From contig NZ_JALXOZ010000015.1 of assembly GCF_025147465.1 (NCBI RefSeq), forward strand, positions 1 through 59,865: DNA of 59,865 nucleotides, written 5' to 3'. Position numbers and translations under genes: made by a program. The DNA comes from Dermabacter sp. p3-SID358 (GTDB taxonomy: Bacteria > Actinomycetota > Actinomycetes > Actinomycetales > Dermabacteraceae). Each line of letters begins with the position of its first letter. Position 1 is the first letter of the stretch. Shown one piece after another: positions 16,859-25,984 of this stretch. Below the pieces are notes generated by a model. That model saw only the letters and a list, made by a program, of their open reading frames with translations, did no database searches and had not been told where the DNA came from.

Positions 16859-18112
16859 ATGGCACCCATCGAGATCTCCGCAGCGCGAGCGGACGAGGCA
16901 CTCCTCGATCTGCCGTGGAGCCTGCCACTAGCCGAGTGGCCCGATTCCCTCCTCGCCTCACTCCCGCGCGGTATTTCCCGCCACGTCGTGCGCTTCGCGC
17001 GCGTAAGCGGGCGAGTTCTCGCGCTCAAAGAGATCAACGTCAATCTTGCACGGGGTGAGTTCACGACCCTGCGCCTGCTCGGAAAATTGGGAATCCCTGC
17101 CGTCGAGCCGTTCGCTGTCGTAAGCGGGCGAGAATCATCCGTCGATGGTCACGAACTCGACGCCATCCTCATCACCCGCCACCTCCAATACTCACTTCCC
17201 TACCGGGCTGTCTTCTCGCAGCTCAATAGCGAAGACACAGCCCGCAAGCTCCTGGATGCCCTCGCAGTTCTGCTCGTGCGCCTCCACCTCGTGGGCTTCT
17301 ATTGGGGCGATGTCTCGCTCTCCAACACGCTCTTCAAGCGCGACGCGGGCGCCTTCGCGGCCTATATCGTCGACGTCGAAACGGGCCAGCTCGAAGATCA
17401 CCTCACCAAGGGCCAGCGCGAGTACGACCTCGACATCGCGCGCACGAACATCGTTGGAGAAATGCTCGATCTTCAGGCAGCCGAACAGCTGCCCGAAAAT
17501 GTTGACCCGATCGCCGTGGGCGATCTCCTTCTCGAGCGTTACAACGAGCTGTGGGACGCCCTCACTGGACGCGAGACCTTCAGCGCGAACGAACGCTGGC
17601 GCGTGAGCGCGCGTATCGAAAAACTCAATGAACTCGGCTTCGATGTCGATGAACTCGACATGACAACGGACCTCGACGGCACGACCGTGACGGTACAACC
17701 CAAGGTCGTGGATGCGGGCCACCACAGAAGGCGCCTCATGCGTCTCACGGGCATCGATGCCCAGGAGAACCAAGCTCGACGGCTCCTCAACGACCTCGAT
17801 CAGTTCCGCGCCCTCACCAATCAGCAGGGCGAAGAAGAAGAGTTCGTCGCCCACGAGTGGCTCCAGGAACAATACGAGCCAGTTGTGCGGGCGATCCCGC
17901 GAGCGATGAGGAAGAAGCTTCCGGCGCCAGAGTTTTACCACGAGCTTCTCGAGCACAAGTGGTTCATGTCCCAGCGTCTCGGCACGGACGTCACGTGGGA
18001 TAAAGCCGTCCAGGACTACATCTTGAACGTCCTCGCTTACCGCCAGGACGAGCGCGCCCTCATCACGTCCGAGACCTCAGCGATCCCGATCGTGACCGAC
18101 ACGGAGTTTTAA
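16859..18112 (+). CDS. DUF4032 protein with kinase-like domain
   Basis: A 417-residue cytoplasmic protein. The N-terminal half resembles lipopolysaccharide-kinase-like folds: VLALKEIN (ATP-lysine candidate), VRLHLVGFYWGDVSLSNTLF (catalytic-loop-like, with D and N) and YIVDVETG (DFG-like). The C-terminal half matches the actinobacterial DUF4032 region (GIDAQENQARRLLNDLDQFRA, LPAPEFYHELLEHKWFMSQRLG). AGGAG precedes the ATG by a few bases. It converges on rlmB with a 12-base gap, leaving no room for a stem-loop terminator. Substrate unknown. Confidence 0.8.
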   Translation: MAPIEISAARADEALLDLPWSLPLAEWPDSLLASLPRGISRHVVRFARVSGRVLALKEINVNLARGEFTTLRLLGKLGIPAVEPFAVVSGRESSVDGHELDAILITRHLQYSLPYRAVFSQLNSEDTARKLLDALAVLLVRLHLVGFYWGDVSLSNTLFKRDAGAFAAYIVDVETGQLEDHLTKGQREYDLDIARTNIVGEMLDLQAAEQLPENVDPIAVGDLLLERYNELWDALTGRETFSANERWRVSARIEKLNELGFDVDELDMTTDLDGTTVTVQPKVVDAGHHRRRLMRLTGIDAQENQARRLLNDLDQFRALTNQQGEEEEFVAHEWLQEQYEPVVRAIPRAMRKKLPAPEFYHELLEHKWFMSQRLGTDVTWDKAVQDYILNVLAYRQDERALITSETSAIPIVTDTEF

Positions 18113-18124
18113 GCCCAGCTCGCG

Positions 18125-19087
18125 CTAGGCGCGCCCGGTGCGTGCGCGCGTTCCCGCGATTTCATAAAGCACGATCGACGCGGCAACCGAGGCGTTGAGA
18201 GACTCCGTCGTGGCCGCCATGGGAATCGACACGATCGCGTCGCACTTCTCACGCGTAAGTCGGGAAATCCCCTTGCCCTCAGCTCCTACGACAAGCATGA
18301 TCGGAGAGGTCGCGAGGTCCATGTCCCGCGGCTCAAGCTCCCCATCGGCATCGAGCCCCACGACGAATACGCCTTGCTTCTTGAGCGAATCGATCGCGCG
18401 GTTGAGGTTCGTGACCTGTGCGACCTTCACGCGCGTGGCGGCGCCCGCCGCGACCTTGTACACGCTCGCCGTCATGCCCACGCTGCGACGCTCGGGGATG
18501 ATCACACCATGCGCACCGAAAGCGCCGGCGCTTCGGAGGATCGCACCGAGGTTACGCGGATCCGTGATGCCATCGAGCGCGATGAGCAGGGGTGTATCGA
18601 AATCGTCCGCGGCTATATCGAGGAGGTCGGCAGGGCTTGCGTATTCGTAAGGCGGGAGGGTGAGCGCGACGCCCTGGTGAATCGCGTCGTCGGTGAGGCG
18701 GTCGAGCTCGGGTCGGGTTGCCTCGTGAAGTTGCAGCCCTCGTTTGTGAGCGAGGCGCATGATCTCTCGCACGCGCTCATCGGCGTCGAGCCTGATCGCG
18801 AGGGTGAGCGAGAGCGCTTCTACACCCTCCTGAAGCGCTTCAAGCACGGAGTTGCGCCCCGCGATCACGGTGGGACGGTTCGCGGCGTCCTTGGGCGATT
18901 TGCGCTGCGGGCGGCGCTTGCCCGTCTTCGCACCGGATTTTCCGACGGTGTCGCGGCCTCCCTTGTAGGCCTTGTGATGAGGGCGATCTTCTGCCTTGGG
19001 AGTGGGGCCTCGCCCTTCGAGCCTGCGGCGGCGCACGCCGCCGGAACCAACCTTGGGGCCCTTGCGGGAGCTCTTGTGTCCTGCCAT
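18125..19087 (-). CDS. rlmB: 23S rRNA (guanosine-2'-O-)-methyltransferase, RlmB type
   Basis: SpoU-family methyltransferase, expected to methylate the ribose of G2251 in 23S rRNA. The 320-residue protein has a long basic, probably disordered N-terminus (about 70 residues rich in K, R, G), a small substrate-binding domain (VIAGRNSVLEALQEG) and the trefoil-knot motifs ALDGITDPRNLGAILRSA, VVGAEGKGISRL and SIPMAATTESLNASVAASI. Start ATG at 19087 follows AGGAGAG. It is 8 bases after cysS, the usual actinobacterial pairing. Confidence 0.93.
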   Translation of the reverse strand: MAGHKSSRKGPKVGSGGVRRRRLEGRGPTPKAEDRPHHKAYKGGRDTVGKSGAKTGKRRPQRKSPKDAANRPTVIAGRNSVLEALQEGVEALSLTLAIRLDADERVREIMRLAHKRGLQLHEATRPELDRLTDDAIHQGVALTLPPYEYASPADLLDIAADDFDTPLLIALDGITDPRNLGAILRSAGAFGAHGVIIPERRSVGMTASVYKVAAGAATRVKVAQVTNLNRAIDSLKKQGVFVVGLDADGELEPRDMDLATSPIMLVVGAEGKGISRLTREKCDAIVSIPMAATTESLNASVAASIVLYEIAGTRARTGRA

Positions 19088-19095
19088 GGTCTCTC

Positions 19096-20532
19096 CTAGT
19101 TTGTAAGGCTCCAGCGGGAGGAGCCCGCGGAGTCCTCGATGCGAATGCCTGCGGCGGCGAAGCGATCGCGGATCGCGTCGGCCCTCTCCCAGTCCTTGTT
19201 CTTGCGTGCTTCGGCGCGTTCCTCGAGTTGAGCGCGGATCAGCGCGTCGAGCGCCTCGTGCTCCGCCCCGTTTGCCCCTGATTCTTCGGCCCATTGCGCG
19301 CCGAGCAGATCGAGGCCGAACACGTCGAGCATGTCTCGCAGCTCGTTTACGGCATGCGCGACCTCGCTCGCATTGACCGTCGCGCTCGCAAGAAGCGTGT
19401 TGAGCTGCCCGTGCCGCTCGTGGATCACGGCGAGAGCATCTGCAACGCCGAGGTCGTCATTCATCGCCTCGATAAAGCGTTCGGGAAGTGCGCCTTCACC
19501 CGGCTCGCGAAGCTCACCGAGTGCTTTAGCCTGCTCGAGTGCTTCGAGGGCACGCGTGAGCGAGCCGCGAAGACGCTCGAGCACGGTTTCCGCTTCCGCT
19601 AGGGTTGTCTCGTTGAACTCCACGTTGGTGCGATAGTGAGAACCCACGATCGCTAGGCGCACGGCGGCCGCTGAGTGCTTCTCGAGAACGTCCTCGGCCG
19701 TGATGAAGTTGCCGAGGCTCTTGCCCATCTTCATACCGTCGACTGTGAGCATGCCCGAGTGCATCCAACGCTGTGCGAAGCCATACCCGGCACCGTAGCT
19801 CTGGGCTTGCTCGTTCTCGTGATGCGGGAAGCGAAGGTCCAGGCCCCCGCCGTGGATGTCGAAGCTTTCCCCCACGTACTTCTTCGCCATCGCCGAGCAT
19901 TCGAGATGCCAGCCTGGACGGCCCTCGCCGAACGGGGTGGACCATTTCGCGGTCTCTGGCTCGCCCTCCTTCGCTTTCTTCCACAGGGCGAAGTCATGCG
20001 GGTCTTGTTTGAGGTTCGAGGCGGCCTCCGCGTCGTCAACCATGTTCCCGATTGACTGGTTCGTGAGAGAGCCGTATTCGGGAAGTGAGGAGACGTCGAA
20101 GTACACGCTTCCCTCGCCGTCGGCGTAAGCGTGGCCCCGTTCAATGAGACGCTGCATGAAATCAATCATCTCGGTAACGTGCCCCGTAGCGCGCGGTTCA
20201 TAATCGGGGCGCACTGCGCCGAGGCGGTCCATGATCTCGCCGAACTTGCGCTCGTTTGCATACGACCACTTCCACCATGCCTCGCCTTCTTCAACCGCGC
20301 GCGCGAGGATCTTGTCGTCGATGTCGGTCACGTTACGCACATACGTGACGCGATAGCCGCTCCTCCGCAGCCATCGCACGAGCACGTCAAAGGCCAAAAA
20401 GGTGCGAATGTGGCCCACGTGAGGGCCGTCCTGGACGGTGGGCCCGCACACGTAGAGCGAGACCTCCCCTTCCTTGAGTGGCGTGAAATCCGAAACGGTC
20501 CTGGTCTTCGAGTCATGAAGTCGTAGAGTCAC
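19096..20532 (-). CDS. cysS: cysteinyl-tRNA synthetase
   Basis: Charges cysteine tRNA. The 478-residue class I synthetase shows SLYVCGPTVQDGPHVGHIRT (zinc cysteine and HIGH motif), VTDIDDKIL, GGGLDLRFPHHENEQAQS and KMGKSLGNF (KMSKS loop). The start is GTG at 20532; no Shine-Dalgarno is visible, but TAGGCT ends exactly seven bases upstream, which suggests a leaderless transcript. The longer open frame upstream is not supported. It forms a unit with rlmB; ispD and ispF, usual upstream neighbours, are absent. Confidence 0.95.
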   Translation of the reverse strand: MTLRLHDSKTRTVSDFTPLKEGEVSLYVCGPTVQDGPHVGHIRTFLAFDVLVRWLRRSGYRVTYVRNVTDIDDKILARAVEEGEAWWKWSYANERKFGEIMDRLGAVRPDYEPRATGHVTEMIDFMQRLIERGHAYADGEGSVYFDVSSLPEYGSLTNQSIGNMVDDAEAASNLKQDPHDFALWKKAKEGEPETAKWSTPFGEGRPGWHLECSAMAKKYVGESFDIHGGGLDLRFPHHENEQAQSYGAGYGFAQRWMHSGMLTVDGMKMGKSLGNFITAEDVLEKHSAAAVRLAIVGSHYRTNVEFNETTLAEAETVLERLRGSLTRALEALEQAKALGELREPGEGALPERFIEAMNDDLGVADALAVIHERHGQLNTLLASATVNASEVAHAVNELRDMLDVFGLDLLGAQWAEESGANGAEHEALDALIRAQLEERAEARKNKDWERADAIRDRFAAAGIRIEDSAGSSRWSLTN

Positions 20533-20539
20533 GTCTTTT

Positions 20540-20545
20540 AGCCTA
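20540..20545 (-). promoter_or_regulatory. -10 box for leaderless cysS
   Basis: Minus-strand TAGGCT, then seven bases (AAAAGAC), then the GTG start. This spacing places the transcription start at the start codon. Lack of a Shine-Dalgarno supports the reading. Confidence 0.6.
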
Positions 20546-20562
20546 GCCTCTCGTGGGTACCG

Positions 20563-20596
20563 AAAAAGCGAGGAGCACTCGCGGCGCCCCTCGCTT
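20563..20596 (-). terminator. rho-independent terminator after the holin-X-like gene
   Basis: On the minus strand AAGCGAGGGGC pairs with GCTCCTCGCTT (11 bp, one G-U) around a 9-base loop, followed by TTTTT. It separates the upstream membrane-protein gene from cysS. Confidence 0.8.
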
Positions 20597-20611
20597 CTCG
20601 GTGGTGATGGT

Positions 20612-21118
20612 TTAGATCTCGCGCGGCGTTGCGGCGCTGACCTGCTTGCCGTAGAGCTCTTCAAACGCGTCGTCGTAGTCCACGGAGTTCGCGCGGCGCT
20701 TTCCCTGAACCGAATCGACGGCACTCTTCGCCGTTTCGATCGTGACCTCGGGGGCGGTGATCTTCTTGACGAGGAGGAACGCGATGAGGCCAAGTATGAC
20801 GCCGAGGAGCACGAGCGAGCCACACACGATGAGGAATGATGCCCACGCGGGCAGCCCGAGGGCTACGAGACCCCATGCACAGAAGAAGAGGAACATCACC
20901 CACGCGCTCAAAAGGAAGAACACGAGAACTGCAGCAAGTGCCGCGGCCGCGCCGCCCTTGATGGCAATTCCGGTGATTTCCTTCTTCGCGATCGCGATTT
21001 GTTGATCGATCACGGAGGTGAATTCGTTCTTGATCGAGGCGACAAGTTCGCCAATCGACCGCGAGGTTGTGCTCGTTCGACGGTCGTTCGAAGAGCGGTC
21101 GTTCGAGGAGTTGATCAT
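20612..21118 (-). CDS. phage-holin-family (actinobacterial holin-X/DUF1469) membrane protein
   Basis: A 168-residue protein: a serine/arginine-rich N-terminus, an amphipathic helix SIGELVASIKNEFTSVIDQQIAIAKKEI, two transmembrane helices (about residues 55-80 and 88-115) and a charged C-terminal tail. This is the layout of the Holin-X family, which is chromosomal and housekeeping in actinobacteria, not evidence of a prophage. No strong ribosome binding site; TAGGCT lies six bases before the ATG, so a leaderless start is possible. Confidence 0.8.
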   Translation of the reverse strand: MINSSNDRSSNDRRTSTTSRSIGELVASIKNEFTSVIDQQIAIAKKEITGIAIKGGAAAALAAVLVFFLLSAWVMFLFFCAWGLVALGLPAWASFLIVCGSLVLLGVILGLIAFLLVKKITAPEVTIETAKSAVDSVQGKRRANSVDYDDAFEELYGKQVSAATPREI

Positions 21119-21124
21119 GCACTC

Positions 21125-21130
21125 AGCCTA
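21125..21130 (-). promoter_or_regulatory. -10 box for the holin-X-like gene
   Basis: Minus-strand TAGGCT followed by six bases and the ATG at 21118; the same hexamer occurs at cysS, trpS and deoD. Confidence 0.5.
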
Positions 21131-21193
21131 TCAATGCGGCCCCGGAAAGGTTCAGGGGATTCGAAGGGTTTTCTCCGGATGGTGGTGTGATGT

Positions 21194-22354
21194 TCAGTCG
21201 ATCGTCACGCGCCGGCGGCGCTGCTGCTCGGGGCGGGGGCCGGCCGAGGACGAGCGGCGGACGATGAGATGCGGGGAAACTGCGGTGTCTCGGGCAGGCC
21301 CCTCGTATCCGCCGATGCGTTCGACAAGCATTTGCGCCCCGAGCGCACCGATGCGGCGCGAGTTCGGGTCGATGCTCGTCACTTGCGCAATCCCGGAGGA
21401 CGCGAGTGAGGTATTGCCGTAACCCGTGACAGCGAGCTGCGCCGGAACGTCGTACCCAGCATCAGCAGCGGCAGAGAGCAGTCCTACGGCTGTCACGTCA
21501 TTCGAGCACGTAATCGCAGTGGGAACCTGGCTACCTCGCAAAAGCATCGATCCGGCAGTCTGGCCAACTTGCTCACTGAAATCGGCGGGCTCCACTCGCG
21601 CGTGCTGCTCGAGGCCGTGGCGCTTCATCGCAGCCTTGAAGGCTGCCGCGCGTTCCTTTGCAACCGCGTAGCCCACACCGCCCACGTGCGCAATCTCTTT
21701 GTGACCAAGGCTCACGAGGTGATCAACGAGCAGGCCGAAGCCGGCCTCATCATCGATACGAACCGTGTCGGATTTGCCGATACGCTCCTTAGAGCCCCCG
21801 ATCGCGACGAGGGGTCGGTTACCGATTGCCTCGAACACCTTGTCGAGCTCAGGAAGCTCGCTGGCCATGATGAAGCCGTCAACACCGAGCGCCGTGAGCG
21901 CGGAGATCGTTTCCTCTTCGAGGGTGACGGGGTACTCGGGCATGCGTCGGCGAGTCGGGACGACGACAACGTGGCGGCCGGTTGCCGCGAGCTCGATGCG
22001 GATCGAGCGCACGATGTCCGAAATCCACGTGTTGCGCATCGTGTTGACGAGCACCGCGACAACACCGCGGCGGTCATCCTCGCTCGTGAGGTCCTCGAGC
22101 GGGTATTGGAGGCGCTCGGCAGTCTCCCGCACCGATGTCACGAGCTTGGAGTTGATATCGGATTCGCCGCGAAGCGCGCGAAGCGCAACCGCGGCGGTGA
22201 TGCCGAGGGAGTTCGCCACTTCGGTGAGCGTCGCGCGTTCATCGTCGTTACGCTTTTTCGCCTCGGGGGCAACTTCCGCTGCTGCCGCGAGTTCTTCGGG
22301 GCTCTCACCGGGTGCGAAATCGTCGTTGATGTCGCCACTTGCTGAATCGTTCAT
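21194..22354 (-). CDS. LacI-like transcriptional regulator with atypical DNA-binding region
   Basis: A 386-residue protein. Residues 1-40 are an acidic, low-complexity extension (MNDSASGDINDDFAPGESPE). A LacI-type helix-turn-helix follows at about 42-63 (ATLTEVANSLGITAAVALRA), but the usual hinge (R-P-N-x-x-A-R-x-L) is replaced by QYPLEDLTSEDDR. The rest is a periplasmic-binding-protein-like sensor domain with VDGFIMASELPE, VDHLVSLGHKEIAHVGG, ITCSNDVTAVGLLSAA and VTGYGNTSLA. The C-terminus is arginine-rich. Ligand and operator are unknown; altered hinge suggests altered DNA recognition. Confidence 0.85.
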   Translation of the reverse strand: MNDSASGDINDDFAPGESPEELAAAAEVAPEAKKRNDDERATLTEVANSLGITAAVALRALRGESDINSKLVTSVRETAERLQYPLEDLTSEDDRRGVVAVLVNTMRNTWISDIVRSIRIELAATGRHVVVVPTRRRMPEYPVTLEEETISALTALGVDGFIMASELPELDKVFEAIGNRPLVAIGGSKERIGKSDTVRIDDEAGFGLLVDHLVSLGHKEIAHVGGVGYAVAKERAAAFKAAMKRHGLEQHARVEPADFSEQVGQTAGSMLLRGSQVPTAITCSNDVTAVGLLSAAADAGYDVPAQLAVTGYGNTSLASSGIAQVTSIDPNSRRIGALGAQMLVERIGGYEGPARDTAVSPHLIVRRSSSAGPRPEQQRRRRVTID

Positions 22355-22436
22355 GGAGCCGTAGCCGTCCTTTTCTGTACTGGAAGCCGCGCCGCGGTGG
22401 CGCGAGGCAATCGTCTCTAACGGTAGCCCACGAGTC

Positions 22437-23855
22437 TCAACACGCGGGCAAAGACACGGGGACGGTGACGGCGAGGCCGCCCATCGCCGTCTCTTTGTAA
22501 CGTTCGTTCATGTCTTTGCCCGTGCGGCGCATCGTTTCGAGCACGGTGTCGAAAGAGACGAAGTGCTCGCCGTTGCCTCGCATGGCGAAACGCACGGCGG
22601 TGATGGACTTGATGGCGCCCATGGCATTGCGTTCGATGCACGGCACTTGCACAAGGCCTCCCACCGGGTCGCACGTGAGTCCAAGGTTGTGCTCCATTGC
22701 GATTTCGGCGGCGTTTTCCACCTGTCCGGGTTTCGCGCCCATCACTTCGGCGAGGCCCGCGGCGGCCATTGAGCTTGCCGACCCAACTTCACCTTGGCAG
22801 CCAACTTCCGCGCCCGAAATCGACGCGCGTTCCTTGCACAGCGACCCGAAAGCCGCTGCCGCGAGCATGAAGCGCACGATCATGTCCTCGCGGTCGTCGT
22901 AGCGAAGGTATGTGAGAGCGTAGTAGAGCACCGCGGGAATGATGCCTGCCGCACCGTTCGTGGGCGCGGTCACGACTCGCCCGCCACCCGCGTTTTCTTC
23001 GTTGACCGCGAGCGCGGCGAGGCTTACCCACTCGAATGCGTTGTCGGCGCGATGATTCGGGTCTTCGAGCTGAAGGGCTTCGTGCCAGCTCGCGGCCCTG
23101 CGGCGCACGTTGAGGCCACCCGGAAGCACACCCGTCGTGTGCATGCCGCGCTCGATGCAGGCTTCCATGACGCCCCAAATCTCGAGAATCCCCTCGCGGA
23201 TTTCGCTCTCGGTTCGCCACTGGCGCTCGCGCATGAGCATCGCCTGCGACACCGTGAAGCCGTGTTCCTCGCACACGCGAAGAAGCTCCTCGCCGCTTTC
23301 GAAGATCGGCTTCGCCTTCGCTTCGTCCTCGGCTGGATTTTCTACCTCGGCGGCGGATTCCGACGCCTGCTGGGCCACAAGCTCCTCTTTGTCCACAACG
23401 AAGCCGCCACCGATCGAAAACATCGTGCGCTTCTCGAGCTCGTTGCCGCTTTCATCGAGGACCGCGAAGGTCATGCCATTCGAGTGCTCGGGAAGGAACG
23501 TGAGCGGGTGCAAGACGATCGTGGAGGGGCGAAGACTCACGGGAACGCGCCCACCGAGCATAAGCCCGCCGCTTTCATCGATTGCTTTCGCACGCGCCCA
23601 CGCCTCGGTGGGATCGATCGTCGCGGGGTCGTTCCCTTCGAGACCGAGGACGACGGCATCAAGAGTCCCGTGGCCCATGCCGGTAGCGGCGAGCGAGCCA
23701 TAAAGATGCACCTCGACGTCGGCGATATCGGGACCGATCGTGGGGTGCGCGAGCACCTCGTCGGCGAACTCCTTGGCGGCCCGCATGGGGCCGACGGTGT
23801 GCGAGCTCGAGGGCCCGATCCCAATCTTGAACAGGTCAAAGAGGCTCACGCTCAT
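22437..23855 (-). CDS. sdaA: L-serine ammonia-lyase (single-chain, Fe-S)
   Basis: Deaminates L-serine to pyruvate and ammonia. The 472-residue protein starts with [19 protein letters not shown] (beta-domain signature) and carries cysteines for a 4Fe-4S cluster around [20 protein letters not shown]. It ends in ...SLPAC: a C-terminal cysteine is known in this family as the fourth cluster contact in a tail-in-mouth arrangement. An alanine/glutamate-rich insertion ([20 protein letters not shown]) lies before the second domain. Together with the gcv operon in this window it fits glycine/serine catabolism. Confidence 0.95.
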   Translation of the reverse strand: MSVSLFDLFKIGIGPSSSHTVGPMRAAKEFADEVLAHPTIGPDIADVEVHLYGSLAATGMGHGTLDAVVLGLEGNDPATIDPTEAWARAKAIDESGGLMLGGRVPVSLRPSTIVLHPLTFLPEHSNGMTFAVLDESGNELEKRTMFSIGGGFVVDKEELVAQQASESAAEVENPAEDEAKAKPIFESGEELLRVCEEHGFTVSQAMLMRERQWRTESEIREGILEIWGVMEACIERGMHTTGVLPGGLNVRRRAASWHEALQLEDPNHRADNAFEWVSLAALAVNEENAGGGRVVTAPTNGAAGIIPAVLYYALTYLRYDDREDMIVRFMLAAAAFGSLCKERASISGAEVGCQGEVGSASSMAAAGLAEVMGAKPGQVENAAEIAMEHNLGLTCDPVGGLVQVPCIERNAMGAIKSITAVRFAMRGNGEHFVSFDTVLETMRRTGKDMNERYKETAMGGLAVTVPVSLPAC

Positions 23856-23906
23856 CGAGGATCTCCTTCTCGTGTCGAGGGCGAATCACGTGGTCTGTGT
23901 GGGGCT

Positions 23907-25376
23907 CTAGCGAGACCGGCGCTGGCCACGCGTGCGATTGGACGAAGCGCCGCGTGCCTTGCGAGCGTCGGCCCTTCGTGTTTTCCCACCCGTGCGGCGT
24001 CCTTTACCCGGGCCCGACGTGCGCGAGGGCGATGCCCCTTCGTGCTCGTCGTAGATTGCGCGGCGCTTTTCGTTCTCTCGCCTCTCGGCGGCGTTTCGAG
24101 AGTTCGCCCCGCGCATCCGGGTGATATCGAGCTTACGGGGCGCACCCTTGTATTTGACGAGCTGAGGGTCCTTCGCGGGGGTTCCCCTCGGTGTCCTTCC
24201 TCCGACATACCGGATCACCTCATCAACCTCGGAGTTCACCTCGTTCCACTCGGGTTCGACCTTTGCGGCTTCCATCACCTGGCGCGTCTTGTTCTCTTGG
24301 TGGGGAAGGGCGAGGGTGACGACAACGCCGGAGGCGCCGGCGCGCGCGGTGCGACCCGAGCGGTGAACGTATTCCTTGGCGTCATCGGAGGGGTCGACAT
24401 GGAGAACGAGCGAGACGTCGTCGATGTGGATGCCGCGTGCGGCAACGTCGGTCGCGACGAGCACGTCGAAGGCTCCCTGGCGGAAACCGGCGAGCACGTT
24501 CGTACGGAGCCCCTGCTGCTTATTGCCGTGAAGCGCCGCGGCAGGAACGCCCACCTCGATGAGCTCTCGAGCAACGCGTTCGGCTCCCAGTTGCGTGCGT
24601 GTAAAAAGGAGCGTGCGACCGTCGCGCGCGGCGATCTGCGCGGTGATCTGGCGCTTCTTTTTGGGGTTGATGGCGTACACAACGTGGCGCATATTTTGCA
24701 CCGCGGCGGCAACCGGAGTGGTCTCGTGCGTCACGGGATCCACGAGGAAACGATCGGTGATCGCATCGACCTGCTCATCGAGCGTCGCTGAGAACAGCAT
24801 CTTTTGCGTTCCCATCTCGACATGGGCGAGGATCTCGGTCACGACGGGGAGGAAGCCAAGATCTGCCATGTGGTCGGCCTCATCGATCACGGTCGTTTCG
24901 ATGCGGTCGAGGAAGAGATCGCCGCGCTGGGCGAGGTCCACGACGCGACCGGGCGTCGCCACGATGATCTCGACGCCGCGGCGAAGAGCATCGGCCTGCT
25001 TGTCGATGTTCATGCCGCCCGAAACGAGCTGTGCCTTAATGCCCACGGCGCGCGCGAAGGGATGGATCGTATCCACGACCTGAACGGCAAGCTCACGCGT
25101 GGGGACGAGCACCATGCCGAGCGGGCGACGCCTATGAGAGCTGCGGTGACGGAAACGTGCGCACATCGAGAGGGCGAACGCGAGGGTTTTGCCCGACCCG
25201 GTTTCGGCGCGGGCAAGAACGTCGCGTCCCGCGAGCGCGTCTGGGAGGATCGCCTCCTGAATCTCGAAGGCGCGCTCGAAGCCCTGGACTTCTAGCTCCT
25301 GCACAAGTTCTTCGGGAAGCGCCATTGCATCGAAGCGTTCTGCCTTGTGGGTCCTGCGTGATTTGGGCATAGACAT
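23907..25376 (-). CDS. DEAD-box RNA helicase
   Basis: ATP-dependent RNA unwinding, probably in ribosome assembly or RNA decay. The 489 residues contain the Q motif ([14 protein letters not shown]), motif I AETGSGKT, Ia PTRELAVQ, Ib TPGRV, II DEAD ([13 protein letters not shown]), [27 protein letters not shown] and [12 protein letters not shown]. The C-terminal 110 residues are arginine/lysine-rich and probably bind RNA. Start ATG at 25376 follows AAAGGGG. Divergent from panD. Confidence 0.95.
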   Translation of the reverse strand: MSMPKSRRTHKAERFDAMALPEELVQELEVQGFERAFEIQEAILPDALAGRDVLARAETGSGKTLAFALSMCARFRHRSSHRRRPLGMVLVPTRELAVQVVDTIHPFARAVGIKAQLVSGGMNIDKQADALRRGVEIIVATPGRVVDLAQRGDLFLDRIETTVIDEADHMADLGFLPVVTEILAHVEMGTQKMLFSATLDEQVDAITDRFLVDPVTHETTPVAAAVQNMRHVVYAINPKKKRQITAQIAARDGRTLLFTRTQLGAERVARELIEVGVPAAALHGNKQQGLRTNVLAGFRQGAFDVLVATDVAARGIHIDDVSLVLHVDPSDDAKEYVHRSGRTARAGASGVVVTLALPHQENKTRQVMEAAKVEPEWNEVNSEVDEVIRYVGGRTPRGTPAKDPQLVKYKGAPRKLDITRMRGANSRNAAERRENEKRRAIYDEHEGASPSRTSGPGKGRRTGGKTRRADARKARGASSNRTRGQRRSR

Positions 25377-25571
25377 GGCCCCTTTCTTCGCGACTTCGCG
25401 CGGTCCGGTGTTTCTCGTAGGCGCAGTGGCGCCGAGCCCACATGGGCGGTAAACGCTTCAATTATCCGTGAGGGAGGCTCGGAAGGTGAAGAGATGCGCG
25501 CTCTCTTCGTTCGCAAACTCACGTCGAGCAGCCCTCCCGGGCGCGCGTGCGAGATGGAATACTTGAGAATC

Positions 25572-25979
25572 GTGCTGCGAACACTCATGACCTCAAAGAT
25601 TCACCGTGCCACCGTCACGCAAGCCGATCTGCACTACGTGGGATCGGTGACGGTCGATGCCGATCTCCTCGATGCCGCGGGCCTCCTTGAGAACGAGCTC
25701 GTCGCGATCGTCGATGTCACGAACGGTGCTCGCCTCGAGACTTACGTGATCCGCGGAGAGGCAGGAAGTGGCGACATCAAAATCAACGGCGCCGCGGCCC
25801 ATCTCGTGCATCCCGGCGACCTCGTGATCCTTATCGCCTACGGGCAGTTCACGCCGGAGGAAGCCGCACGCCATACACCGCGCATCGTCCACGTCGATGA
25901 GAAGAACCGTATCGTCGCGCTCGGCAACGACCCTGCCGAGGCTGTTCCAGGCGCTACTGACCAGATTTCTTCGAGGTAG
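25572..25979 (+). CDS. panD: aspartate 1-decarboxylase
   Basis: Makes beta-alanine for pantothenate. The pyruvoyl-enzyme precursor self-cleaves at the Gly-Ser bond in [14 protein letters not shown]; other signatures are [26 protein letters not shown] and [21 protein letters not shown] start at GTG 25572 ([12 protein letters not shown]) because it aligns with the conserved N-terminus, giving 135 residues; ATGs at 25554 or 25494 are alternatives, and none has a good ribosome binding site. In mycobacteria panD sits beside panC; here it is 24 kb away, next to a permease. Confidence 0.93.
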   Translation: MLRTLMTSKIHRATVTQADLHYVGSVTVDADLLDAAGLLENELVAIVDVTNGARLETYVIRGEAGSGDIKINGAAAHLVHPGDLVILIAYGQFTPEEAARHTPRIVHVDEKNRIVALGNDPAEAVPGATDQISSR

Positions 25980-25984
25980 CTGCC

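Noticed and set aside
15628..17064. 478-codon open frame on the minus strand
   Set aside because: Antisense to the sugar ATPase and the start of the DUF4032 gene; crosses a perfect terminator.
20612..21118. Prophage remnant based on a holin-family protein
   Set aside because: The actinobacterial holin-X family is chromosomal; no other phage gene, integrase or attachment site is near.
22794..24791. 665-codon open frame on the plus strand
   Set aside because: It lies antisense to sdaA and the DEAD-box helicase, both with full catalytic motifs; no ribosome binding site or recognisable domain. Long antisense frames are common in high-GC genes.
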